This document shows positions 9,147 through 17,627 of a DNA stretch of 64,000 bases, one piece after another. The stretch is from Chitinophagales bacterium. Its GTDB lineage: Bacteria > Bacteroidota > Bacteroidia > Chitinophagales > UBA2359. Every line of letters begins with the position of its first letter. The first letter of the stretch is position 1. Location of the stretch: the NCBI GenBank assembly GCA_041392475.1, contig JAWKLZ010000002.1:1806501-1870500 (forward strand). The letters are read 5' to 3'. The notes beneath the pieces were generated by a model that ran no database searches, had not been told where the DNA came from, and was given only the letters and a program-made list of their open reading frames with translations. A program made the position numbers and the translations under genes.

Positions 9147-10610
9147 ATGCTCAAACCTAAAAAAGAAGACAAATACCTCAAAAATTACATAGACGGTGAT
9201 TTTCATGCTCCAATTTCTCAAAATTACTTAGACAATTATAGTCCTGCAATTGGACAAGTCTATTCCTATATTCCCGATTCCGATGAAAGGGATGTGGATT
9301 TGGCAGTGGAGGCAGCACAAAAGGCGTTTCCGATGTGGTCCAATACAACCTTGGAAACACGCTCACGGATATTGTTGCGGGTAGCGGATTTGATTGAACA
9401 AAATATTGAAGGTCTGGCTTTGGCTGAAACAGAGGACAATGGCAAACCTTTGTCGCTTTCTTCAACGGTGGATATACCGAGAGCAGCGTCTAATTTTCGG
9501 TTTTTTGCGACTGCCATTTTGCATTTTGCATCTGAATCTCATGCTATGGGTTCGGAAGCCATCAACTATACTTTGCGGAAGCCTCTGGGAGTTGTGGGTT
9601 GTATTTCGCCGTGGAATTTGCCATTGTATTTGTTCACTTGGAAAATTGCGCCTGCGTTGGCTGCTGGGAATACAGTAGTCGCTAAACCCTCGGAAGTGAC
9701 TCCTCGCACTGCTTTTTTGTTTTCTGAGATTTGTCAAGAAGCAGGCCTACCAGAAGGGGTTTTGAATATTGTACATGGGGCAGGACAAAAGGCAGGTCGG
9801 GCGATTGTGATGCACCCAGACATTAAAGCGATTTCGTTTACGGGCAGCACAAGGGCAGGTAAGGAAATTGCTCAAACTGCAGCACCGATGTTCAAAAAGT
9901 TGTCTTTGGAGCTGGGGGGGAAAAACCCAAATATCATCTTTGCAGATTGTGATTTTCAGCAGATGCTCACAACTACTATTCGTTCTTCTTTCAGCAATCA
10001 AGGACAGATTTGTTTGTGCGGTTCTCGCATTTTTGTGCAAAGACCTATATACGAACGCTTCAAAACTGAGTTTACTGCCAAGACCTACTTATTGAAGGTA
10101 GGTGATCCGATGGAAGAAAACACGCATATTGGCGCATTGGTATCGAAGGGTCATATGGATAAGATACTGTATTATATAGATTTAGCAGAAAAAGAAGGTG
10201 GTACGATTTTGGTGGGAGGTAAGCAGGCTCACCCTAAAGGCCGTTGTAGTGAGGGCTGGTTTGTAGAACCAACGGTGATTGAAGGTTTGGCGCATGATTG
10301 CCGCACGAATCAAGAAGAAATTTTTGGCCCTGTGGTGACTATTATGCCTTTTGATACAGAAGATGAAGTGATTCGATATGCAAATAGTACGGAATATGGT
10401 TTGGCGGCAACGGTTTGGACTTCCAATTTGCAGAAGGCGCATCGGGTGGCAGATCGTTTGCAGAGTGGTATTGTGTGGGTAAATTGTTGGATGATACGAG
10501 ATTTACGAACTCCTTTTGGGGGAGTGAAAAATTCGGGAGTCGGACGAGAAGGAGGATGGGAAGCCCTTCGGTTTTTTACCGAACCCAAGAATATTTGCGT
10601 CAAACTTTAA
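9147..10610 (+). CDS. Aldehyde dehydrogenase, aminomuconate/hydroxymuconic-semialdehyde type
   Basis: A 487-residue NAD-dependent aldehyde dehydrogenase. It shows SPWNLPLYL, KPSEVTP, FTGSTRAG, the catalytic Glu in LELGGKNP, the nucleophile Cys in GQICLCGSR, and EIFGPVV. The GQICLC and WVNCWMIRDLRTPFGG segments resemble the ALDH8 / 2-aminomuconic-semialdehyde dehydrogenase branch of kynurenine degradation more than generic ALDHs. No other kynurenine-pathway gene is in the window, so the substrate is an inference. The start is at 9147 (MLKPKKEDKY) because the longer frame begins inside the promoter. Confidence 0.88.
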   Translation: MLKPKKEDKYLKNYIDGDFHAPISQNYLDNYSPAIGQVYSYIPDSDERDVDLAVEAAQKAFPMWSNTTLETRSRILLRVADLIEQNIEGLALAETEDNGKPLSLSSTVDIPRAASNFRFFATAILHFASESHAMGSEAINYTLRKPLGVVGCISPWNLPLYLFTWKIAPALAAGNTVVAKPSEVTPRTAFLFSEICQEAGLPEGVLNIVHGAGQKAGRAIVMHPDIKAISFTGSTRAGKEIAQTAAPMFKKLSLELGGKNPNIIFADCDFQQMLTTTIRSSFSNQGQICLCGSRIFVQRPIYERFKTEFTAKTYLLKVGDPMEENTHIGALVSKGHMDKILYYIDLAEKEGGTILVGGKQAHPKGRCSEGWFVEPTVIEGLAHDCRTNQEEIFGPVVTIMPFDTEDEVIRYANSTEYGLAATVWTSNLQKAHRVADRLQSGIVWVNCWMIRDLRTPFGGVKNSGVGREGGWEALRFFTEPKNICVKL

Positions 10611-10851
10611 ATTTTATGTTGCAACTACTTTTTTTAAATGTTACATAGTATAGTGCTTACACAGTGAAAGTTGATTTTTGATCCATATCTTAGGGTTTGA
10701 TTATCAGGGAATATACCTTGTTATTTATATTGTCATAGTAAAGTCAAATAATAATAGTATGAAAATTTTAAATACAAGAATGTCAGTATATTATGAAAGT
10801 GTTTTTAACCTTAATAAAGTCAAGCAAATAGTCAAGATTTTAATTAGAGTG

Positions 10852-10884
10852 TTTGTTTTTCTGATTGAATAATTATTATATTTG
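10852..10884 (+). promoter_or_regulatory. Bacteroidota-type promoter of the M23/LysM gene
   Basis: TTTG (10852-10855) - 21 bases - TATATTTG (10877-10884), a near-ideal match. The ATG is at 11025, leaving an unusually long AT-rich leader of ~135 bases. The gap 10611-11024 holds nothing else I can support. Confidence 0.65.
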
Positions 10885-11024
10885 CGCACCCTCCTAAAAA
10901 CAAATAACCAACTTCTTTTACTACACCCATTTTCAGCACAATCCACTGTGTTTATTTTGTGATTGAAAAAGCAAAGAGTTTTTATTTCATTTTTTATAAT
11001 CACTGAATTAAATAGTAGAAAATA

Positions 11025-12791
11025 ATGTTCAATATATATCGTGCTTATCTTATTTATGCTTTATTAACGGTAAGTTTCTGTTTTGGAAACTCATTGTATG
11101 CAGAAAAAGAGGATAAGGATAAAAATAAAAAGACAGAACAATCAACCGAATCGAATACAAACAATAATGATAAAAACGAACAACCTTCTAAAGATAATAC
11201 TCCAACTTCAACAACTGATACGAAAGACATTAGGATAGTAGATGGTAAATTGTGGATTGATGGGCAAGAAGTAAAAGATCCACAGGTGATTGCAAAGTAT
11301 ATGGGTACAAATAAAAGCATTTCTTTGCAGTCTTCCAACAATGGTGATGCGTCAGGGGATTTGGACGGTTTGATAGGTTTAAATTTGCTTGATTTTAAGA
11401 TACAAGGAGATTGTGAAAAAGACCTGTCTGCCAATTCGCAAGGTTGTGATATCAAAATGATAGATGGAATTCTTTACAAAGACGGAGTTGTTGTTCCTGA
11501 ATCACAATGGGATGAGGTTTTGCGAATCAATACAACCATGGGAGATTTGCTCGACCTGACCCCTAAATCTTTTGAAGAAAAAGATGGTGGTTTTTTGTCC
11601 GAACAGGAAGTCGGTAAATTAATTGAAGATCAATGGCGTGTGAGGGCAGTAAAAAATAATTTTAATGCACAAGCAGGGCTTAGTTTAGATGATGCTGTTT
11701 GGAACATGATGGACGGAGAACTGACCGAAAATCAATTGAACAACTTAGCTCGACAATATGAAGTAAGCCTTAGTGATGTGGAAAATCATGTTAGAGCATT
11801 GGAGGCTGCTAACCATATCAATACAACTGCTGATGCAGTAGGTGCTACCCAAATTGCAGACCCTCATGCTTGGGTAAACCACACTTTAGAATCGGTGAGA
11901 GAGGCAGAGACAGCAAAAGAAGTAGCTGTCGGAATTTCTGCCAATACGTATAGCAAGACAACGGATATTGTGCCGGTCAATCCTGCTATTTTAGCCGAAG
12001 GAAAAAAGATTCTGTTGAGTGATGTCTATGGAGAAGACATTCCTGCCTTCAATCATTACCACGGTGCTTGGGATACCCAAAAAATCCATAACTACAAGTA
12101 CGACCTTTCGCAAATGAAAGACACAGTGGAGTTTTTTCTGTCACACGGATTAGGGGACGATTTCATCATGCCAACTATGGGCTATGTTACCTCTAATTTT
12201 GGCCCAAGACGCAGAAGATACCACAATGGAATAGACCTCAAATTGGAGAATGGCGACCCTGTTCAAAGTATGTTTGAAGGAAAAGTTCGGATTGCACAGT
12301 ATTCTCGTTCTTATGGTTATGTGGTCGTTGTTCGACACTTCAATGGTTTGGAAACCTTGTATGCTCACCTCTCCAAATTGAAGGTGAAATCGGGCGACAA
12401 TGTAGCGGCTGGCGGAATAGTAGGGTTGGGAGGAAGTACAGGACGTTCGACAGGAAATCACCTACATTTTGAAGTCCGCTACAAAGGGCATCCGATTGAC
12501 CCCAACGAATTGATTGACTTCAATGCCAAAACCTTGAAACACCACACCTTTACTGTTGATAGAAGTTATTTTACTTCAACAGATCCTTATGAAAGCGCAC
12601 ATGCGGATAAAGATGTGGACGATGATGGCGTGGTCAGTGCAAGCAGTGCTAAATATTACAAGATTCGCAAGGGCGACACTTTGGGAAAAATTGCTCAGAG
12701 ATATGGTACTTCCATCAGTAGGATTTGCAAATTAAATGGTATTTCTACTCGTACTACGTTGAATGTAGGTCGTTCACTTCGACTGAATTAA
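11025..12791 (+). CDS. Exported M23 metallopeptidase with C-terminal LysM domain
   Basis: A 588-residue cell-wall hydrolase. Residues 1-26 are a signal peptide, followed by a Lys/Glu/Asn/Thr-rich linker (28-68). Residues 71-87 and 145-161 are two related short motifs (VDGKLWIDGQEV, IDGILYKDGVVV). The M23 LytM-type domain (~375-500) has the zinc ligands His400 and Asp404 (HNGID) and the HLH pair (479-481), plus His448. Residues ~545-588 are a LysM peptidoglycan-binding domain (YKIRKGDTLGKIAQRYG). It should cleave peptide cross-links of peptidoglycan. Long leader from its own promoter. Confidence 0.9.
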   Translation: MFNIYRAYLIYALLTVSFCFGNSLYAEKEDKDKNKKTEQSTESNTNNNDKNEQPSKDNTPTSTTDTKDIRIVDGKLWIDGQEVKDPQVIAKYMGTNKSISLQSSNNGDASGDLDGLIGLNLLDFKIQGDCEKDLSANSQGCDIKMIDGILYKDGVVVPESQWDEVLRINTTMGDLLDLTPKSFEEKDGGFLSEQEVGKLIEDQWRVRAVKNNFNAQAGLSLDDAVWNMMDGELTENQLNNLARQYEVSLSDVENHVRALEAANHINTTADAVGATQIADPHAWVNHTLESVREAETAKEVAVGISANTYSKTTDIVPVNPAILAEGKKILLSDVYGEDIPAFNHYHGAWDTQKIHNYKYDLSQMKDTVEFFLSHGLGDDFIMPTMGYVTSNFGPRRRRYHNGIDLKLENGDPVQSMFEGKVRIAQYSRSYGYVVVVRHFNGLETLYAHLSKLKVKSGDNVAAGGIVGLGGSTGRSTGNHLHFEVRYKGHPIDPNELIDFNAKTLKHHTFTVDRSYFTSTDPYESAHADKDVDDDGVVSASSAKYYKIRKGDTLGKIAQRYGTSISRICKLNGISTRTTLNVGRSLRLN

Positions 12792-12821
12792 CGGATTCTG
12801 ATTTGATTGAGGTTTGTTTTC

Positions 12822-12863
12822 CCTATTCGTAGCCCATGAATTAATTCATGGGCTACGAATAGG
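12822..12863. repeat. 42-bp perfect palindrome
   Basis: Two 21-base arms join without a spacer at a central AATT (GTAGCCCATG on one side, CATGGGCTAC on the other). It lies 31 bases after the M23 gene stop. It could fold as a terminator hairpin, but no T-run follows on either strand. A REP/RAYT-type intergenic palindrome is therefore the more likely reading. The rest of the gap 12792-13115 has no supported gene. Confidence 0.8.
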
Positions 12864-13115
12864 ATGGCATCAAGTAGTTGTGTTTTTGTTAAGAAAATGT
12901 TTGATCATCCAAAAGGTAATAAAACATTTCGGCTACCTTCTAAGATTGGACAATGCTGCTAAACAACAGTTTGCAATCTATAGCGTTTCATGCGATTTCA
13001 AAACCGTCTGCCGTTTACCGTCCAGCGTTAGCCGTGTAGCCAACATTTCTTTTGAAGTAAAACTTCAAAAATCAGCTAAATCTGCGCCATCTGCGCAATC
13101 CCCAAAATCTGCGAT

Positions 13116-14030
13116 TTATTTTTTAGGAATCTTAATATCATAGGTCTTACCCGATTTGGCTCGCAAAAAAGTCTTTTGCAGCCATGGATTCAACATCTTG
13201 ATACCTTTGTAATTCGTGCCAAAGTTCTTGGCGAAAGTCGCTATGTCTGGAATACTCTCGATGTTGACCGTTGTGTATTCATAAGGCGGATACATATCTT
13301 CTGGAGTTAAATTGAAGCCATATACACTTGGATTGGTCATCAGTTGTTTGTAGGCAACGATTCGGTAAATATAGCGCGCCGTTTCTTCATTGAGATACAA
13401 ATCGTAGTAATCACTCGTTTGCTGATCTTCAATGTGTCCGTTCATACCCGCCATACCCCGATTGTAAGAGGCAGCGGCTGTTGTCCAACCATTGAATTTG
13501 CGGCGAGCTTCCTGCAAATATTTACACGCTGCTTCGGTAGATTTTTCGATGTTGTAGCGTTCTTCTACATCGTCGCTTACCTCCATGTTGTAGGATTTGG
13601 CGGTAGCCGACATGAACTGCCAAAAACCCTTTGCACCCGCAGGTGAAACCACATTTTCCAAGCTACTTTCTGCCACTGCCAAATATTTGAAGTCGTCGGG
13701 AATCCCATTTCTTTGCAAGATGGGTTCTAAGATTGGAAACCAACGATTGGCGAGTTTGAGAATGCGAACCGTACTCGAATGGCGAAAGGTGATGTTGGTC
13801 AATTCTCTATCCAATCGCTCACGGGCATCTTCTTCCTCCAATGGAACAGCCTCTCCTGCAAAGGTAATCGCTTCGGGAATGTGCACTTGCTGAATATTTT
13901 GTGAAGCCGTGGTGTTGATACCCAACTTAGAATGTACGCTGGTAATCGAATCGCTGCTGCTGCTAAATGCCAAATAAATGCAGCCTAAAACAGCTAGTAA
14001 GCCCACCGATGCGAGGATGTTTTTCATCAT
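13116..14030 (-). CDS. Membrane-anchored lytic transglycosylase (SLT family)
   Basis: A 304-residue protein with an N-terminal membrane anchor (LASVGLLAVLGCIYLAF) that exposes a goose-lysozyme-like transglycosylase domain. The catalytic Glu is residue 121 in AESSLENVVSPAGAKGFWQF, and further on come the AAASYNRG and YIYRIVAYK motifs. It cuts glycan strands of peptidoglycan. The C-terminal ~50 residues (TTVNIESIPDIATFAKNFG, LNPWL, YDIKIPKK) look like a divergent LysM-like module, giving an MltD-like layout. The frame begins at 14102, but the anchor follows the Met pair at 14030/14027. It is convergent with the M23 gene. Confidence 0.85.
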   Translation of the reverse strand: MMKNILASVGLLAVLGCIYLAFSSSSDSITSVHSKLGINTTASQNIQQVHIPEAITFAGEAVPLEEEDARERLDRELTNITFRHSSTVRILKLANRWFPILEPILQRNGIPDDFKYLAVAESSLENVVSPAGAKGFWQFMSATAKSYNMEVSDDVEERYNIEKSTEAACKYLQEARRKFNGWTTAAASYNRGMAGMNGHIEDQQTSDYYDLYLNEETARYIYRIVAYKQLMTNPSVYGFNLTPEDMYPPYEYTTVNIESIPDIATFAKNFGTNYKGIKMLNPWLQKTFLRAKSGKTYDIKIPKK

Positions 14031-14122
14031 GAAAATGTGATTGTTGAAAGTTTGGTGAAGGTTGATTTGGGGAAATGTAGGATTCTTTTGGGTAAAACGC
14101 AAAACTTAGACCATATATTTTT

Positions 14123-15674
14123 TTAGACCCAAACGGCAAAAATATTTTTGCCGTTGTGGACAACAGCTTTTTTCTGCCAAGTTTTTTTCTTTCTTTCATC
14201 GAAAATCAACAAATATCCTTTCTCCAAACCTTCCTTGTCCAAATAATCTGCCAATTGATTTAAGCCCTCTTTGTGCGCCTTTGCCCCTCGCCAAATCTTC
14301 AATTCCAACACATATTTGTACTCAAAAAAGGTGACGACAATATCCAAACGGCGTTCTTCTGATATTTGAGGCTCTTTAAAATCATAGCCTTTGCCGTTGA
14401 TGATGGGCTTCAAAAATGCCATGAACAATACCCGCCATTCTTTCTCCAAATAGTGTTCGAGTTTTTGGCTGTATTGCTCCTTCATAAACTGCTGAAACTT
14501 CACCAAAACCCCTTCAAGATTCAAAGATTTGTCCTCATTCACAAAAGCCGTTCCCAAGTAAAAATTTCGCTTCGTCAGATATTCTGTTTCTGTTTTGGAA
14601 ATCAAATAGTTGTAAATGCGCTGTTCATAAATTCTATTGTGGATTTGCAGTTTATGGGTATTTTGTTTGAATATTCCATACAAAAATCCCTTGTGAATCA
14701 AAGGGTTACTGATATTATAACTTACTTCAATGCTGTTAACCAACAATTGATAAACCAAATCGTATAAGTCTGGATGTTGCTCCAAATTTTTAATCAGACT
14801 CTCAAAATTGGTATTGTTCTCCTGCAAAAGCATCTTAACAGACTCTTCCATATCTCTTACGAGCCAAGTTCGTTCCTCTTTTTGCGGAACGATTTTTTCT
14901 GCAATGGTTTTACACAGTTTGCTCACCAAAAAAGGATAGCCCGAAGTGTGGTAATACAAGCGCTTGGCAATCACAGAAACATCCATTTTTACCTTTTCAG
15001 CCTTGCTGTATGCCTCCAACATGGGAGCAATTTCTTTGGGGTTGAAACTCAACTCTACTTCAAAATCTGCTGCAATGTTCCACGGACTTTCATATTTGAC
15101 ATCTTCTGGATTTCGGATTTTGTACTTCAATGTTTTGATGTCGTGTACTCCTGCCAAGACGATGCTGTGAAAAGTAGCATGTTGGGGTGAGAAACGAGCC
15201 AAATATTTGGTTCGCAACATTCCCAAAAAACTCAAAAACGGTTCAAAATTGCTGCAAGCATCTACTTCGTCAATCAATAAAACCAGTTTCTTTTTGGATT
15301 GGTGCACAAGGCGTGTAATGAATCGTGACAAGCTATCCATATCCTCTACCTCTTCCTTTTTGGCTTCAATAAATTGATGCAAATCAGAATTTTGAAACTC
15401 AAAAAAACGGCTAATTTGGTGAACAAACATTTGTGAAAAAGCCGCATCCGATTCATGCCATTTGCTATCTACTCCTTGAAAATTCATGGAGATTTGGAGA
15501 TACTCCTCCAATAAAATGCAACATCGTCGATTTGCCGTATTGCCTCGGACGATTGATGACAAAATAATCCCCCTTTTCCACTATTTCCATGATTTGACGC
15601 AGCTTTTCGCTTGTATCCATCAAGTAGTGAATGTGTGGGTAACATACGCCTGTGATGTTGAAGGATTTTTTCAT
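14123..15674 (-). pseudogene. AAA-ATPase-like protein with C-terminal PD-(D/E)XK nuclease domain, frameshifted
   Basis: The N-terminus (MKKSFNITGVCYPHIHYLMD...) ends in a Walker A motif NRPRQYGKSTML. The frame then breaks, and the protein continues in another frame as LLEEYLQISMNFQGVDSK, which is how this family normally reads on. One extra base near 15511-15518 explains the break. The rest holds a Walker B-like LVLLIDEVDAC segment and a C-terminal restriction-like domain (RRLDIVVTFFEYKYVLELKIW). Intact members have ~520 residues, as here without the shift. A TATATTTG -7 element (15692-15699) supports the start at 15674. It may be a real mutation or a sequencing error. Confidence 0.8.
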
Positions 15675-15691
15675 TTGTGTTGCTTTTCCTA

Positions 15692-15699
15692 CAAATATA
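15692..15699 (-). promoter_or_regulatory. Probable -7 element of the AAA-ATPase-like gene
   Basis: On the minus strand this reads TATATTTG, matching TAnnTTTG. It ends 17 bases before the ATG at 15674; no TTG lies at the ideal distance. Confidence 0.35.
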
Positions 15700-15780
15700 C
15701 TCATATTTGGATTTTCTTTGGAGCGTTTCTACAAATATTGTACCCCTACGGAGTGATCTCAACCAACAATCCACGGACTA

Positions 15781-15810
15781 AAAATAAAAAATCGAGCCTC
15801 GCTTCGCTCG
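15781..15810 (-). terminator. Hairpin terminator downstream of the TIR-FGE gene
   Basis: Minus strand CGAGC - 8 bases - GCTCG, followed by a strong T-run (the A-rich 15781-15790). It sits ~125 bases after the TIR-FGE stop, after a second GC-rich hairpin at 15861-15888. Confidence 0.55.
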
Positions 15811-15860
15811 GCGAGAAATGTGCACTTGACGTAAACCATTTCTGATGCTTTTGCTTGCTC

Positions 15861-15888
15861 GCTGTTGGCTGCTACCGCTTGCCAACGC
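15861..15888 (-). repeat. GC-rich hairpin just downstream of the FGE variable region
   Basis: GTTGGC (15864-15869) pairs with GCCAAC (15881-15886) around an 11-base loop, and the pairing extends outward past a bulged base. A hairpin shortly after the variable repeat is a known cis element of diversity-generating retroelements; here this is inference. Confidence 0.4.
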
Positions 15889-15934
15889 TCACAAATGGAC
15901 AACTCAAAATTGGAAGAAGCCAGAGGGACTGCCT

Positions 15935-17167
15935 TTAGAACTGTGGCAACGCAAGACGCAAGCCGATCCCTTCATCATCGCCCAGATCGTAGCCGCGATC
16001 AGCGACACGGCAATAGTAGGGATCGTCGTACCACGAACCGCCACGAACCACATGATGACTACCTCTCGGCTGGTTTATCCATGCACTTCCATCTTCAGGT
16101 GCCTTTTCGTAAGTGTCATGCCAATCGTCTTCACACCATTCAAAAACATTGCCACTCATATCGTACAAACCCAATTCATTTGCCTTCTTTTCTCCAACGG
16201 GATGTGTCCTCCCATTATTTTTTCGGATTGTATCCCAATCCCAATCTCCCGACAAAATGGTATCTCCACTGTTTTTCCAGTACCAAGCTAATTCCTCTAT
16301 ATTTTTGCTCCCCGAAAATTCAAAGCCTTTGCTTTTCTTCCCTCCTCTCGCCGCAAATTCCCATTCCGCTTCACTCGGCAGTCGAAATTTTTTCCCTGTC
16401 AGTTGGTTCAGCGTTTCGATAAACTTTTTTATATCGTTCCAACTCACCTGTTCTACAGGACATTCATCGCATCCTTTGAAGTAACTTGGATTCTTTCCCA
16501 TCACGGCCTGCCATTGTGCTTGTGTGACGGGGTATTTTCCTATTTGAAAAGTGGGAACGCTTACTTTGTGGATAGGCTGTTCTCGTTTTTCCTTATCTGA
16601 ACCCATCATAAAATTCCCTCCTTCTACCAATACCATGTCTTTGAGGAGTTTTTGAAGGGGCAAAGGAAGTTTGGCAAAACGCTCTTGTTCCTCTTTAGTT
16701 TTCGCCGTCCTCACCGAAATCACCACCCGATGCAATTCTTCCACCACATTGGTATAAGCCTCCGCATCATCACTCCAATGACTCAAAGGCACACCATCTT
16801 TGGGAAGGGCTTGCAGTTCACTCAATTCGTCAAACAAACGCCAAGTACAATGCCGCAAAATCACAGGAATTACTTTTGCCTCTCCCTTTTCGTGGCGGTG
16901 CAGGGCTTTTTGCATTTCTTCATTGTAGAAGTAGTCGGAACTGAGCAAATTGGCGGTAATCAGCAGTAAGATGATATCGGCAGCATGGAGACGTTGGTTG
17001 ATTTCGGCAGCCCATTTGGTGCCAGGTTGGATTTCACCATCGTACCATATTTCGATGGTTCTCTTGCGATTGAGTGGACGGAGATATTTTTGCAGTTCCT
17101 TCAGGTAGTCTGCATCGAGCCGTGAATAGGCGATGAATATTTTGATGGGAGTAGTTTGTATTGTCAT
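15935..17167 (-). CDS. TIR-domain protein fused to a formylglycine-generating-enzyme-like (FGE/C-type-lectin fold) domain
   Basis: A 410-residue fusion. Residues ~5-135 are a TIR domain (IKIFIAYSRLD start, a YNEEM segment with the putative catalytic Glu, a VIPVILR strand); bacterial TIRs often act as NADases or signalling modules in immunity. Residues ~170-410 are an FGE-sulfatase domain (MVLVEGGNFMMGS, PVTQAQWQAVMG, RLPSEAEWEFAARGG, GLYDMSGNVFEWCEDDW, VVRGGSW). The domain is shared by real FGEs and by retroelement-diversified binding proteins. The end (15938-16051) has ~59% GC, unlike the AT-rich remainder. The start is at 17167: the upstream frame is not domain-like, and a TATATTTG element lies just before it. 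Confidence 0.88.
   Translation of the reverse strand: MTIQTTPIKIFIAYSRLDADYLKELQKYLRPLNRKRTIEIWYDGEIQPGTKWAAEINQRLHAADIILLLITANLLSSDYFYNEEMQKALHRHEKGEAKVIPVILRHCTWRLFDELSELQALPKDGVPLSHWSDDAEAYTNVVEELHRVVISVRTAKTKEEQERFAKLPLPLQKLLKDMVLVEGGNFMMGSDKEKREQPIHKVSVPTFQIGKYPVTQAQWQAVMGKNPSYFKGCDECPVEQVSWNDIKKFIETLNQLTGKKFRLPSEAEWEFAARGGKKSKGFEFSGSKNIEELAWYWKNSGDTILSGDWDWDTIRKNNGRTHPVGEKKANELGLYDMSGNVFEWCEDDWHDTYEKAPEDGSAWINQPRGSHHVVRGGSWYDDPYYCRVADRGYDLGDDEGIGLRLALPQF
15938..16051 (-). other. Candidate diversity-generating-retroelement variable region
   Basis: This is the C-terminal coding end of the FGE domain, from VVRGGSW to IGLRLALPQF. In homologous retroelement targets this stretch follows a template rich in AAC/AAT codons. 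Here twelve codons at such positions (residues ~380-399) are TAC, GAC, GAT, TAC, TAT, GAT, GGC, TAC, GAT, GGC, GAT and GAT. All can be reached from AAY by changing only adenines. GC content is 67 of 114. No reverse transcriptase or template repeat is in the window, so the cassette would have to lie elsewhere. Confidence 0.55.
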
Positions 17168-17174
17168 AACATGA

Positions 17175-17182
17175 CAAATATA
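17175..17182 (-). promoter_or_regulatory. Probable -7 element of the TIR-FGE gene
   Basis: Minus strand TATATTTG ends 7 bases before the ATG at 17167, implying a leaderless or very short leader. No good -33 TTG is visible at 17-23 bases. Confidence 0.4.
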
Positions 17183-17202
17183 AAAAGATTTGGCAGATTC
17201 TT

Positions 17203-17466
17203 CTATCCTTCCATCGCTTGCTCCCGCTCCGCCTGACGGTTGTTCCACCACCAATAACCGCCCAAAATCATCGCAATGGTATAAGGAGTCAGAAAAAGGT
17301 ACATAATGCCCGTATTCAGTCCAATACCCGCATCGCCACCACCTTCCAAGTTGCTTTCTCCCACGCCCTTGCACATCGCACACTGAGCCGTAGCGTCGTC
17401 TAAACCTACAAACAGAAATACACCAATGAAAAGCAGCAAAAGCAAATATTTAATTGACTTGTTCAT
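17203..17466 (-). CDS. Small membrane protein with CxxC motif, conserved in Bacteroidota
   Basis: An 87-residue protein. Residues 1-28 are a hydrophobic signal or anchor (KYLLLLLFIGVFLFVGL, ATAQ), followed by CAMCKGVGESNLEGG with a CxxC pair, GIGLNTGI, and a second membrane segment (MYLFLTPYTIAMILGGYWWW) with a short charged tail. I have seen this layout as a conserved hypothetical protein across the phylum. The Cys pair could bind metal or haem, or be redox active, on the outer face of the inner membrane; the function is unknown. The leader contains a 9-bp hairpin (17482-17511). Confidence 0.75.
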   Translation of the reverse strand: MNKSIKYLLLLLFIGVFLFVGLDDATAQCAMCKGVGESNLEGGGDAGIGLNTGIMYLFLTPYTIAMILGGYWWWNNRQAEREQAMEG

Positions 17467-17481
17467 GTTTCAACTATTTAA

Positions 17482-17534
17482 GAACCAAACAAAAAAAGGC
17501 GTGTTTGGTTCGTTTTGATTCTGCTGCAAAGGTA
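17482..17534 (-). promoter_or_regulatory. -7 element and leader hairpin of the small CxxC membrane protein gene
   Basis: TACCTTTG on the minus strand (17527-17534) is a typical TAnnTTTG element. Just downstream, in the expected leader, GAACCAAAC (17482-17490) pairs with GTTTGGTTC (17503-17511) around a 12-base loop carrying a T7 run. Confidence 0.45.
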
Positions 17535-17627
17535 CGGATTATTGGAGTGAAAGCCAGTAAAAATATCTTCCCTTGTGTTCAAACTATTGTCAAGGCTTGC
17601 CGCCGTTAACAAGGTTTCCACTTTTTG

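Noticed and set aside
10678..10872. 64-codon frame upstream of the M23 gene
   Set aside because: AT-driven, no family resemblance, and its end overlaps the promoter of the M23 gene.
12814..13143. 109-codon frame after the M23 gene
   Set aside because: It begins across the 42-bp palindrome and overlaps the lytic transglycosylase end; no protein-like features.
15845..16422. Plus-strand frames opposite the FGE end, including a His/Asp/Arg-rich one
   Set aside because: Shadows of the GC-rich candidate variable region; the minus-strand FGE domain accounts for the conservation.
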